From: Bacillus canaveralius
Lineage (GTDB): Bacteria > Bacillota > Bacilli > Bacillales > Cytobacillaceae
Reading direction: 5' to 3'
NCBI RefSeq assembly: GCF_002860125.1
Contig: NZ_PGVA01000024.1
Coordinates: 124,001 to 188,000 of the forward strand
DNA: 64,000 nucleotides
The notes under the pieces were generated by a model, which was not told the origin of the DNA, made no database searches, and worked only from the letters and a program-made list of their open reading frames with translations. Below are positions 25,907-34,194 of this stretch, in pieces. Position numbers and translations under genes: made by a program. How positions within the stretch are numbered: the stretch's first letter is position 1; the number at the start of each line of letters is the position of its first letter.

Positions 25907-26575
25907 TTATCTTGTAATGATAATGTTCCTATTCGAGTCCAACGTAATGATAGTGTCGACCATTTTTACGAACAATCCATTGTCAACAACTCCAGGAATT
26001 AAATTCAGGTCGCGTTCTAACGCTGCAGGCTCGAGTATTTCCGGAAAGCTGCAGTCAAAAATATAATTTCCGTTATCTGTCTTAAAGGGAGTGTCGTAAA
26101 TCTCGCGCAGTTTTGGTTCACATCCAAATCCAGCTAGATGTTTCCGCGTCATCTCATATCCAAATGGGACAACCTCTACCGGGAGAGGAAAATTCCCTAA
26201 CTTTCCAACGAATTTTGAAGAGTCGGCTATAACAATGAAAGCTTTTGCCGTTTTAGCAATCATTTTTTCCCGTACAAGGGCACCGCCGCCTCCTTTTATC
26301 AGATTCCATTCAGAATCAACTTCGTCCGCTCCATCTATCGCAACGTCAATTTCATCTATTTCACTACTGTAGCCGACAAGGGGAATTCCCCACTGTCTTG
26401 CTAATTTTTCTGTTTGAACGGACGTGGCAACCCCTTTAAGCGAGAGTCCGTCCCGCAGAAGCTGTCCAAGCTTGGCAATCGTATAAAAAACCGTGGAACC
26501 CGTTCCAAGCCCGACAATCATCCCGTCCTTTACAAATTCGGCAGCCTTTTCACCTATCACCCTTTTTTCATTCAT
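25907..26575 (-). CDS. rpiA: Ribose-5-phosphate isomerase A
   Basis: 222 aa. It interconverts ribose-5-phosphate and ribulose-5-phosphate in the pentose phosphate pathway. Signature blocks: GLGTGSTVFYTIAKL, AIDGADEVD, LIKGGGGALVREKMIA (with catalytic Glu and Lys), IVIADSSKFV. B. subtilis relies on an RpiB (YwlF) enzyme, so an A-type gene here is an accessory trait seen in some Bacillaceae. The ribulose-5-phosphate it handles is also the acceptor for the HxlA reaction encoded 8 kb away. GGAGAACA lies upstream of ATG 26575. Confidence 0.93.
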   Translation of the reverse strand: MNEKRVIGEKAAEFVKDGMIVGLGTGSTVFYTIAKLGQLLRDGLSLKGVATSVQTEKLARQWGIPLVGYSSEIDEIDVAIDGADEVDSEWNLIKGGGGALVREKMIAKTAKAFIVIADSSKFVGKLGNFPLPVEVVPFGYEMTRKHLAGFGCEPKLREIYDTPFKTDNGNYIFDCSFPEILEPAALERDLNLIPGVVDNGLFVKMVDTIITLDSNRNIIITR

Positions 26576-26774
26576 GCATTGTTCTCCTTTTGCGAGTTTC
26601 GTTGATGATATTTATGATGACAACTGTGAATTTGCATTTGTTTCATCCATGTTTTTTTATCAAGGGAGCCGTTTAAGCTCCCCTGCGATCATTACTTATT
26701 GAAAAATTGAGTGATGGGGGAATGGGGCAAAAAACATCTAGAAAATCAGAAAAACAACCAAGGGGATATATCTT

Positions 26775-26805
26775 AAAAGCTAAAGCCCGATGTGGCTTTA
26801 GCTTT
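26775..26805 (-). terminator. Stem-loop, probable terminator of the DoxX gene
   Basis: AAAGCTAAAGCC/GGCTTTAGCTTT stem (12 bp); the T-run on the minus strand is short. Confidence 0.6.
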
Positions 26806-26843
26806 GATGAGTTTCCTTTTAAACCCGTTCCTCACAGATGTGT

Positions 26844-27254
26844 TTACCAGAAAGTTATATCAAAAGCCGCAGCCAATGAGAAGGCACCGGGACCGGTCAG
26901 CATGATTCCTAACGCAACCGCTATCAGCACAACAGTATATTCGATTCCACCCTTGTCAGAAAACAGTCCATTTTTGCCATGAACCGTTTTGATCGCCACA
27001 ATCATTGGAATAATAATTAAAATCGCAGCCAAAGGCGTTAAAAACCCGAGTAAGAACAAAACACCCCCGATAACTTCACCCCAACCGGCTAATAGAGCCA
27101 TCGTTTTGCCTGGTTTAATTCCGATTTGGTCAAAAAAAGCACCTGTTCCTTCAGGCCCTCCCCCGCCAAACCAACCGAAGGCTTTTTGGGCACCATGTGC
27201 TGCATAGTAAAGACCAACAACAACACGGATAATTAATAGTCCTAGGTCTACCAC
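26844..27254 (-). CDS. DoxX-family membrane protein
   Basis: 136 aa with four predicted transmembrane helices. The family signature at the N-terminus (LLIIRVVVGLYYAAHGAQKAFGWFGGGG, residues about 5-32) is clear. DoxX-like proteins occur in quinone-linked redox and stress contexts, but a specific reaction cannot be given. Monocistronic, divergent from the quinone oxidoreductase gene with a 226-bp intergenic gap. Confidence 0.85.
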   Translation of the reverse strand: MVDLGLLIIRVVVGLYYAAHGAQKAFGWFGGGGPEGTGAFFDQIGIKPGKTMALLAGWGEVIGGVLFLLGFLTPLAAILIIIPMIVAIKTVHGKNGLFSDKGGIEYTVVLIAVALGIMLTGPGAFSLAAAFDITFW

Positions 27255-27480
27255 TCTGTGACCTCCTCGTAAAGTGATGAATCTAATATGTAGTTTGATT
27301 ATACCCCTAAAGAGCAGCTTTATTCACACCTGGCACAGTTAAAGGAATTGTCACAATCTCATTAAAAATAACTAAGATAGAATCGAAATCATCCTCATCC
27401 TTTTTAAAAATGTAGTAAGATGGAGAGGAATCCATTGGTAATTTACAATTCATTTCCTATATACGAAAGGAGTTTTTAGT

Positions 27481-28473
27481 GTGTCTGAACAGTTTAAAGC
27501 ATTAATGGTTAATAAAACCGAAAGTGATTTTTCAGTTGATATCAAAAGTATTTCTTTAAACGAGCTGCCTGAAGCTAATGTGTTAATCAAGGTTGCTTAT
27601 TCCGGTATTAACTTTAAAGATGGCTTGGCTGGCACTCCTAATGGCAAAATTGTCAGGTCGTACCCCTTTATACCTGGGATTGATCTAGCCGGAGTCGTTG
27701 TGTCTTCTCAGGACCCCCGTTTTAACGAAGGGGATGAAGTGATCGCAACGAGCTATGATATCGGCGTTTCCCACTATGGAGGCTATAGTGAGTATGCACG
27801 CATTCCCGGGGAATGGATTGTTCCACTGCCAAAAAATTTAACCTTAAAAGAAGCAATGGTATTCGGTACGGCCGGTTTTACAGCAGCACTTTCGATCCAG
27901 CGCCTGGAAGACAACGGGTTAACGCCTGATAAAGGTAAAGTGCTTGTAACAGGAGCAACAGGGGGCGTTGGAAGTTTAGCGGTTTCAATGCTTGCAAAGC
28001 TGGGATATGAAGTGGTTGCCAGTACTGGTAAAGCTGATGAACACGATTTTTTACATAAGCTCGGTGCGAAAGAGATTATCTCTCGAGAAGATGTTTACAA
28101 TGAAAAAATTAAACCTCTAGATAAACAACTATGGGCCGGGGCTGTTGATCCAGTCGGTGGAAATACTCTTGCTGCTATCTTGAGCAAACTAAGCTATGGC
28201 GGGGCTGTTGCGGTAAGTGGCTTAACCGGCGGAACGGATGTGCCGGCTACGGTATTCCCATTTATTCTGCGCGGTGTCAATTTACTCGGGATTGACTCTG
28301 TTTATTGCCCAATGGATGTCCGAAAAGAACTGTGGAACCGCATGGCAGCCGACTTCAAACCGGCTAACCTTTTAGATAACATGCAAAAAGAAATCACCCT
28401 TGAACAATTGCCAGAAACATTGCCTTCCATTTTAAAAGGACAGGCGCGAGGCAGGATCGTAGTGAAGATTTAG
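27481..28473 (+). CDS. YhdH/YhfP-family quinone oxidoreductase (acrylyl-CoA reductase type)
   Basis: 330 aa, medium-chain dehydrogenase/reductase without structural zinc. The N-terminal GroES-like part has YSGINFKDGLAGTPNGKIV and the Rossmann part has VLVTGATGGVGSLAVSMLAKLG for NADPH. This subgroup, with E. coli AcuI (YhdH), reduces acrylyl-CoA or related enones and quinones. GTG 27481 is the start, with AAAGGAG upstream. Monocistronic with its own terminator. Confidence 0.88.
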   Translation: MSEQFKALMVNKTESDFSVDIKSISLNELPEANVLIKVAYSGINFKDGLAGTPNGKIVRSYPFIPGIDLAGVVVSSQDPRFNEGDEVIATSYDIGVSHYGGYSEYARIPGEWIVPLPKNLTLKEAMVFGTAGFTAALSIQRLEDNGLTPDKGKVLVTGATGGVGSLAVSMLAKLGYEVVASTGKADEHDFLHKLGAKEIISREDVYNEKIKPLDKQLWAGAVDPVGGNTLAAILSKLSYGGAVAVSGLTGGTDVPATVFPFILRGVNLLGIDSVYCPMDVRKELWNRMAADFKPANLLDNMQKEITLEQLPETLPSILKGQARGRIVVKI

Positions 28474-28513
28474 CAGATCAGCGTGACGCGTGCTAAATCA
28501 ATTATGAACAGAA

Positions 28514-28551
28514 AAGGCTGCTGAATGCATGATCGGCAGCCTTTTTGTTTT
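28514..28551 (+). terminator. Terminator of the quinone oxidoreductase gene
   Basis: AAAAGGCTGC/GCAGCCTTTTT stem with following T-rich run. Confidence 0.85.
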
Positions 28552-28554
28552 ATT

Positions 28555-28740
28555 ATTTCATCAACCTTGATCAGTTTATCGTCGACTTTGCTGATTTATC
28601 TTCAACTTCGACTACTTTATCGTCAACTTCACTATATATCATCAACTTCCCCCATTTTATCTTCAAGTTATCAAATATATCTTCAACTTTGACTACCTTA
28701 TCGTCGACTTTCACAGTACATCTTCAACTCGGATGATCAA
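28555..28740. repeat. Nine-copy degenerate repeat, period about 20.5 bp
   Basis: The core TCAACTT (variants TCGACTT, TCAAGTT), preceded by TTATCK or ATATCT, recurs with start positions 28561, 28582, 28602, 28623, 28642, 28663, 28683, 28704 and 28724. Spacings are 19-21 bp, two turns of B-DNA. It fills the whole gap between the oxidoreductase terminator and the end of the acetamidase gene. Open frames across it are Ser/Thr/Leu-biased artefacts without a ribosome binding site. Confidence 0.8.
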
Positions 28741-28751
28741 TTATCAGCCTT

Positions 28752-30056
28752 TTAATCAAGGAACTCGCTATATTGAGCCCTTACAAGATCAGTTAAGCCA
28801 ACTTTATCCAAATAGTGGATCGGGGCCAGGAATGTCACGGTGATCACTCCGGGATGACGGCCAATTTCGATTGAACCTGTAATCGTTGCCCGGTTCATTA
28901 CTTCAGGTACAGTAATCCCAAATACATCTGCCGCCCTCTTTAAACCATTTTCGGTTGCCTCGTTAAGATTCGCGCCTGTTCCAATAAAAGAAACCGGCAG
29001 TGATTCTTCTAATTCCTTCACACCCCATTGCCCGGCAAGAGCCTGCGCGGATTCTTTCTCTTTCTTTGTAATTGGTTTGGCTAAATACGGCAGATCTTCT
29101 GCAACAGGAAGCAACACAGGGCCATCTAGCTCCAACCCTTTCATAACCTTTGTTTCGAGCGTTACGATTCCTGCGACATCGGCGGTATGCCCTGCAATCT
29201 CACCATCGCCTTGCATTGCATGCATATCACCGATATAGACGCCGCCGCCCGGTACTTTTACAGGGCAAATCAGTACAGCTCCTTCACGGACCCTGTTGAT
29301 ATCCATATGGCCATCGGTCCGATCCTCCAGCTGTTCTTTTGTAATCCCGTATTCGTGTGGAGCCTCCACTAAAAATTGCCCAAAGTCCCCTGCATTATGG
29401 GAGTCTGGCAATGGTCTTGACGGGGTTGTGCCAAGCTGTCCCAAAAATGGGCGAAGTCTAGCGACCGTTCCAACTAAATCATGAGGGGCAAAAGTGACAA
29501 TCGGGTTTTGGACCGAGTTCTCAGGCGTTGACATATATGAGCGGCCGTCTTTAGCAATTTCTTCTGCAGCCTCTTTGCTTAGTGTAACGCCCACATTGCG
29601 TTTTGCGTCAAAGGCAATCGTGTATCCATTCGTAAACACAAATGGTGTAACATCTTCACCGCAATTTGTGCAGCGAATCGCCTCAGGACCTGTGCCGACA
29701 ATTTTGGTATCGGGATAGAGTTCTCCGCAGCCCGGACATTTTACTGCGACAAATGGATCACCTAGGAATCGCCCATCTACCGGTTTATCATTTCCTGAGG
29801 ATGTTGCCAAAGAAGTCACTTGAATCGATTTGATTTTAATCGCTATCGCATCGCCTACTTCTGCTCCTTCAACAAATACCGGCCTCGTGACCTCATGTCC
29901 GCCACGAATACATGGAGTAATCATCGGGCCCCAACAACCCGGGGTAGTATTTGCAATGATGTGTCCCCCGTCGATAACGGGACCGAGCATTTCTTGTTTC
30001 GGATCCAAAATGCCATTTGTAAACTCGTTTACATATAGAGTTTGCTGTGCCTTCAT
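28752..30056 (-). CDS. Acetamidase/formamidase family amidohydrolase
   Basis: 434 aa. The family hydrolyses formamide or acetamide to ammonia and formate or acetate. Blocks: GCWGPMITPCIRGGHEV, the zinc-ribbon insert CPGCGELY...CTNCGEDV (about residues 110-137), GDMHAMQGDGEIAGHTADV with the catalytic/metal-binding core, and GRHPGVITVTFLAP. ATG 30056 follows GGGGGAAG. A palindrome just upstream may be an operator. Products would feed the formate dehydrogenase and ammonium metabolism encoded elsewhere in the window, but actual substrate is not determinable. Confidence 0.9.
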   Translation of the reverse strand: MKAQQTLYVNEFTNGILDPKQEMLGPVIDGGHIIANTTPGCWGPMITPCIRGGHEVTRPVFVEGAEVGDAIAIKIKSIQVTSLATSSGNDKPVDGRFLGDPFVAVKCPGCGELYPDTKIVGTGPEAIRCTNCGEDVTPFVFTNGYTIAFDAKRNVGVTLSKEAAEEIAKDGRSYMSTPENSVQNPIVTFAPHDLVGTVARLRPFLGQLGTTPSRPLPDSHNAGDFGQFLVEAPHEYGITKEQLEDRTDGHMDINRVREGAVLICPVKVPGGGVYIGDMHAMQGDGEIAGHTADVAGIVTLETKVMKGLELDGPVLLPVAEDLPYLAKPITKKEKESAQALAGQWGVKELEESLPVSFIGTGANLNEATENGLKRAADVFGITVPEVMNRATITGSIEIGRHPGVITVTFLAPIHYLDKVGLTDLVRAQYSEFLD

Positions 30057-30077
30057 TATTCTTCCCCCAATCAATTA

Positions 30078-30091
30078 TGTAAGCACTTACA
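30078..30091. promoter_or_regulatory. Palindromic operator candidate upstream of the acetamidase gene
   Basis: TGTAAGCACTTACA has perfect 6-bp arms around CA and sits 22 bp before the start codon. The cognate regulator is not recognised. Confidence 0.45.
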
Positions 30092-30167
30092 TTATAACTC
30101 AATTCAATTATTTTTTGAGCTTTTCACCTAAAAGTATCAGCAATCTTTCATAGATTTCTATGCACGC

Positions 30168-30198
30168 AAAAAAGGGATTGCGTTAACCACAATCCCCT
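30168..30198 (-). terminator. Terminator of the DsbA-like gene
   Basis: On the minus strand GGGGATTG/CAATCCC stem then TTTTTT. Confidence 0.85.
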
Positions 30199-30227
30199 GC
30201 ATAAATGGGTGAACTTTATATTTTCAA

Positions 30228-30881
30228 TTAACAGCCATCGATCCCGCAAGCCATTCCTTCAAAAAATTGGTCATCAGACAGTTGTTTTTTTAATTCTTCC
30301 TCGATAGCTTGTTCAATCGTCTCCTTCGAACGAACACCTGAGAGAACAGTATCACCAATCACAAAGGTAGGGACGGCTGTGATATTTGCTTCTGTGTAAG
30401 CGTGCTGGAGGGCTTTTTGATGTTGCTCTTTATACTTTCTCGTTTCCAGAGCTTGTCGATATTCATTTTCATCGAGGCCAACTTCCCCTGCCAGCTTTGT
30501 TAAAATGTCAATATTCCCGATATCCTGCTCTTCCTGAAAGAAGGCACGAAGCATACGATCGTTATATTCATTTCCCTTTTGATGTTCCTTCGCATATTGG
30601 AAGCCCTCAAAGGCTAAATGAGTATAAGGCTGCGGTGATACTTTTGGAAGCACTATCGGAATCCCGAGACGTTCAGCCATTGGATAAACCGATTGTTTCC
30701 ATGTATTTCGTAAGTAATCTCCCTCAGGCAGCAACGTCTCATTCGGATATGGACGCAGCTCGTACGGCATCCATTCCACTTCGACATCTTTTCCATTTAT
30801 TGCTTCTTCAAGAGGTTTTTCTGCGAGGAAACAAAAGGGACAAACATAGTCTGAATAAACCTTTATCTTCAATGCCATCAT
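30228..30881 (-). CDS. DsbA-family (FrnE-like) thiol oxidoreductase
   Basis: 217 aa, no signal peptide, so cytoplasmic. Thioredoxin fold with active-site CPFC in YSDYVCPFCF (about residue 15) and the cis-Pro region AVPTFVIGD. Members of this branch act as disulfide/2-hydroxychromene-2-carboxylate-like isomerases or oxidative-stress factors. SD GGAGG lies upstream of ATG 30881. The C-terminus carries a further pair of Cys (ACGIDGC). Monocistronic. Confidence 0.88.
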   Translation of the reverse strand: MMALKIKVYSDYVCPFCFLAEKPLEEAINGKDVEVEWMPYELRPYPNETLLPEGDYLRNTWKQSVYPMAERLGIPIVLPKVSPQPYTHLAFEGFQYAKEHQKGNEYNDRMLRAFFQEEQDIGNIDILTKLAGEVGLDENEYRQALETRKYKEQHQKALQHAYTEANITAVPTFVIGDTVLSGVRSKETIEQAIEEELKKQLSDDQFFEGMACGIDGC

Positions 30882-31002
30882 TCAATTCCTCCAAGCCATA
30901 GTCATATCAACATGCTCTGCAATATTTAAAATTGCCATTATTAGTGCCCCTTATGTCCCACTAAAAAAATTCTTAATTTAAAAGGGTTCCTGACAACCTT
31001 TT

Positions 31003-31383
31003 TTAACCCAGACGGTTTGTGAAAGTCAGAGTGGCAGGATCTTTTTGTTGTGTTTCTTTTGAAGCCTGTTTCAGAGCTGATAATTCCGTTGTCAATTCCA
31101 TAAACCATGGCTCATCATTTGTAATCAGCGCAAGATCGATCAAGTAGCCAAGTTCTTCTTCGTCCCTTTTCTCCGCTACGGATAATTTTGCAACCCATCT
31201 GCTTAACGTTGCAACCGTTTTTCCAATCGATTTATCATTATCGCTGTCCAACACGTTCACTTTGATAATTCCGTTTATAGGGTCAATCGTTTCGATATAA
31301 CCGCGGATTAACTCTCCATTTCGTGACTTCCCCTTGACCCAATCGCCTATTTCAAACCCTTTGTTAGTCGCCGTCATTAACAT
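31003..31383 (-). CDS. IDEAL-domain protein
   Basis: 126 aa. The N-terminal part is a small beta domain (FEIGDWVKGKSRNGELIRGYIE), resembling a KOW/SH3-like barrel. The C-terminal part has the IDEAL helix pattern LIDLALITNDEPWFMELTTEL (in the family consensus, an acidic/aromatic helix around LxxALxxxDxxWFxxL). IDEAL domains mediate protein contacts in several Bacillus proteins. The role here is unknown. Monocistronic. Confidence 0.75.
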   Translation of the reverse strand: MLMTATNKGFEIGDWVKGKSRNGELIRGYIETIDPINGIIKVNVLDSDNDKSIGKTVATLSRWVAKLSVAEKRDEEELGYLIDLALITNDEPWFMELTTELSALKQASKETQQKDPATLTFTNRLG

Positions 31384-31637
31384 TCACCATCCATTCAAGA
31401 ATTTTAGTTTCATATGTTGAATGCACTGAAAAGTTATGATCTATCTGTAACAAAAAATATTACACTTAAGTGAATTTCATTGTTATAAGCTAAACCGAAA
31501 AACGAATGAAGTTATCTATAAACAACACAATGCCGTAGAAACGAATAATAATATCTTAATTTCACATAATTGTTCGTTCTTCAATTAAAGAATTGTTTTA
31601 TAAAATTCACTCACTTAGAATAAAAATCAAATCAATA
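31384..31637. other. AT-rich intergenic region
   Basis: No open frame with a ribosome binding site, repeat or terminator was seen. It separates the IDEAL gene from the Rrf2 gene. Confidence 0.4.
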
Positions 31638-32057
31638 TCAGTGACACTGTTTAATTTTCTCCAGTACAGAATGAATCGTAACCTGATCCAGGTATTTTAC
31701 TAAAGAGACTTCTGCTTCATTAAAAATTTCGTCCATCACTTCCGGGATATTCGATGAAATCGGACAGTCCTGTTCTGGATCCCCAGTGCACCCGTGCGGC
31801 TTCACAGCCCCATGTGAAATGGCCCGATAAATTTGCGCCAACGTTACTTCGTGCGGGTTGCTGTTGAGAATATAGCCGCCCCCAATCCCCTCTTTTGTCT
31901 TCACAAATCCATTTTTACGCAGGCAGCTCATGACTTTGCGAATTCTGGCAGGGTGTGTTGATACATTTTTCGAAATCAGCTCGCTGCTAGCCATACGCTC
32001 AGGCAGATAAGCCAAGTAAACCAAGCTATGCACGGCTATAGTAAATTCACTGTTCAC
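31638..32057 (-). CDS. Rrf2-family transcriptional regulator
   Basis: 139 aa. The N-terminal winged helix (SELISKNVSTHPARIRKVMSCLRKNGFVKT, with EGIGGGYIL wing) is typical. The C-terminal half holds a cysteine group (HGCTGDPEQDCP and a terminal QCH), consistent with thiol or Fe-S sensing as in several Rrf2 proteins (YwnA/CymR-type). No operator or target gene is evident nearby, and the flanking genes are not co-directional in an operon. Confidence 0.85.
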   Translation of the reverse strand: MNSEFTIAVHSLVYLAYLPERMASSELISKNVSTHPARIRKVMSCLRKNGFVKTKEGIGGGYILNSNPHEVTLAQIYRAISHGAVKPHGCTGDPEQDCPISSNIPEVMDEIFNEAEVSLVKYLDQVTIHSVLEKIKQCH

Positions 32058-32240
32058 TTACGATATCCTCCTAATGAAGCTTACTGTAATTTTATTTGAT
32101 ACAGTTTGTAATGTCAAAGGTTGTGCTTCAAAAGGAGCGATTCGACTGAATTATTTAATCTTTAAAACATTACATATTTTTGTTTACCCGCTACGATCTA
32201 TATGGAAACTGAAAAGCATTAAAAATAGACGCCTGCTGGA

Positions 32241-33248
32241 TCATTCAGGGCGGGATGATAAAACTTGATCGGCAATTAATCCATAGGAACGAATCCGATC
32301 TTCATAGCTGTGTGTAATCGTCACAATCATTAATTCATCCGCTTCGTATACAGCTTGCAGTTCTTGAAGTTCAGCTTTGACTTCCTGCGGATTGCCGACC
32401 ACCATATGTCTTTTGCTATTGTCGATACTTTGGTGATCATCGCTATTTAAGTATTGTCTTGCTTCCTCCACAGAAGGTATGCCGTTCTTGCCTTCGCCTT
32501 TTGCCAGTTGAGTTTGCCAAGCGCGGCCGCTCAATGCGAGTTCTTCTGCTTTTTCGGTTGTTTCTGCACAAATGGCGGAAACAGCAAGAATCGATGCAGG
32601 ACGTTTTAGCATACCATTCACTTTAAAATCTGCAGTATACTGTTTCAAAATATCCGGTCTTTCTTTTTCGCTCATGAAATGTCCAAAAGCATAGGCAGTT
32701 CCATGTTCCGCAGCAAGAATGGCGCTTTTTTCACTTGTTCCAAGAATCCATGGTTGAGGCGAGACCGCAGGAAGAGGAGCTGCAGATATTTTTGAAAACA
32801 TTTCATCAGCAGAAAAATCGTTGTTTAAAAAATGGAGAAGGTTTTTAACCAGTTCGGGCATTTTTCGAACTTGCTCCAAAAAATTATCCGACAGCGCCAT
32901 TGTTACTTCAGCGGAACCACCCGGTGCCCGCCCAATTCCAATATCAATTCGATCTGGAAACAGCGTGGCAAGCATATTAAACGTTTCAGCAATTTTGTAT
33001 GGTTTGTAGTGCGGCAGTAAAACGGCACCAGATCCAATCCGGATCTTTTTCGTGTTTGCGCCAACATATCCTAACATCACTTCTGGCGCTGAACATGCCA
33101 GTCCCGGCAAATCGTGGTGTTCAGCGATCCAGTACCGTGAATAACCCAACTTTTCTCCCATTTGCGCCAAGTGCATAGAGGCCTGTAATGCTTGTCCTGC
33201 TGTTTTTCCAGAAGAAATTGGCGATTGGTCTAAAATACTGATTTTCAT
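32241..33248 (-). CDS. Luciferase-like flavin-dependent oxidoreductase, second paralogue
   Basis: 335 aa, LLM superfamily, closely related in layout to the protein at 18239-19231: MKISILDQSPIS, YWIAEHHDLPGLACSAPEVM and IGIGRAPGGSAEV are the same blocks. ATG 33248 has an AGAGGG site; the longer frame to 33278 is not supported. Flavin (FMN) is the likely cofactor. The substrate is unknown. Confidence 0.85.
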   Translation of the reverse strand: MKISILDQSPISSGKTAGQALQASMHLAQMGEKLGYSRYWIAEHHDLPGLACSAPEVMLGYVGANTKKIRIGSGAVLLPHYKPYKIAETFNMLATLFPDRIDIGIGRAPGGSAEVTMALSDNFLEQVRKMPELVKNLLHFLNNDFSADEMFSKISAAPLPAVSPQPWILGTSEKSAILAAEHGTAYAFGHFMSEKERPDILKQYTADFKVNGMLKRPASILAVSAICAETTEKAEELALSGRAWQTQLAKGEGKNGIPSVEEARQYLNSDDHQSIDNSKRHMVVGNPQEVKAELQELQAVYEADELMIVTITHSYEDRIRSYGLIADQVLSSRPE

Positions 33249-33338
33249 ATCTTTTTCCCTCTTTCCAGCTTGCTTCAAAATTGATCCGGACTGGATAACA
33301 AAGCGTTAAAGCCGCCGGATAACTGGAGCATAACAGCT

Positions 33339-33542
33339 CTAATAGCTTCCAACTCCTAAAGGAAATCCGTCCTTATATTCACCGTTGTCATACAGTTTAA
33401 CAGGCATTTCTCCTTCATAGACGATCGCTACTTTGCTGTAATTCAGCCCTCTTTTCGCCGATTCGTCCGCAGATTTAAGATCATCAAAACGCCCGATATG
33501 CTCGCAAACCGCAGCTTTGTCATATAGTTTTACTACAAACAT
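33339..33542 (-). CDS. Small hypothetical protein with internal VKLYD duplication
   Basis: 67 aa, no recognised family. VVKLYDKAAVCEHIGRFDD near the N-terminus and PVKLYDNGEYKDGF near the C-terminus look like two copies of a beta-hairpin unit. There is one Cys, no membrane segment, mixed charge. AGAGGTAATA precedes the ATG. The gene lies between the LLM oxidoreductase and hxlR, all on the minus strand, with gaps of about 90 and 73 bp. Confidence 0.65.
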   Translation of the reverse strand: MFVVKLYDKAAVCEHIGRFDDLKSADESAKRGLNYSKVAIVYEGEMPVKLYDNGEYKDGFPLGVGSY

Positions 33543-33615
33543 GTTATTACCTCTGTTTTCTTTTTATTTTGATTATCCCTGTTTGGACTAGTACAATTTA
33601 TTGTTTGCAATAGCT

Positions 33616-33996
33616 TCAGTTCGTTGTGGAATTGTCCTTTAGTGAAACATTTTCCGGCTGTTTCTCCATGACATTCTCCATATAGTTCTTTCCCCATTGG
33701 TACATCGAGTCAAGAATTGGCATCAGGCTCCTGCCCTCATCGGTCAGTGAATATTCCACTTTTGGCGGGACGATTGGATATACTTTGCGTTTTACAATCA
33801 AGTCTTCTTCCAATTCGCGAAGCTGGTTAACGAGCATTCTTTGCGTAATTCCGGGAATGAGTGCCTTCAATTCACCAAATCGCTTCGTTCCTTCTTTCCC
33901 TAAATGCCACAAGATCAGCATCTTCCATTTTCCGCCAATAACTGAAAGGGTTAACTCCTTCTCACAGTTAAACGTTTTACCCTGCATCCGTGTCAT
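33616..33996 (-). CDS. hxlR: HxlR, formaldehyde-responsive transcriptional activator
   Basis: 126 aa, winged-helix HxlR family. In B. subtilis HxlR activates hxlAB when formaldehyde cross-links Cys11 to Lys13. Here Cys11 and Lys13 are both conserved ([20 protein letters not shown]), counting from the start at 33996. Other family blocks are [20 protein letters not shown] and [12 protein letters not shown]. It is divergent from hxlAB, with a 198-bp control region that carries candidate direct-repeat sites. This gives a strong functional assignment. Confidence 0.93.
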   Translation of the reverse strand: MTRMQGKTFNCEKELTLSVIGGKWKMLILWHLGKEGTKRFGELKALIPGITQRMLVNQLRELEEDLIVKRKVYPIVPPKVEYSLTDEGRSLMPILDSMYQWGKNYMENVMEKQPENVSLKDNSTTN

Positions 33997-34029
33997 TCAT
34001 ATCCTTCCATCTCATTAACTTTCTTAGTA

Positions 34030-34093
34030 TACTTTTTAACACTATGTAATAATAAAGTGCGTACTTTTAACTATAAAACATACATAGTATAAT
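34030..34093 (+). promoter_or_regulatory. hxlAB control region with candidate HxlR sites and -10 box
   Basis: A direct repeat, TACTTTTTAACACTAT at 34030 and TACTTTTAACTATA at 34062, spaced 32 bp (three helical turns), lies upstream of a perfect -10 TATAAT (34088-34093). No good -35 is present at the right spacing, as expected for an activator-dependent promoter. Confidence 0.6.
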
Positions 34094-34194
34094 GACAATC
34101 ATTCCGGCCTGAGGAAGCATCGAAAGATTTCACCGAAAAAAATTGGGTATATTACTACAGTGCAACCAAGAAAAAATACTAGGAGTGAAAATTC

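Noticed and set aside
28545-28736. 63-aa ORF
   Set aside because: It is the translated 20.5-bp repeat array (Ser/Thr/Leu/Ile biased), with no start signal.
33278-33338. Terminator of the 67-aa gene
   Set aside because: GC-rich patch without a clear stem and T-run.
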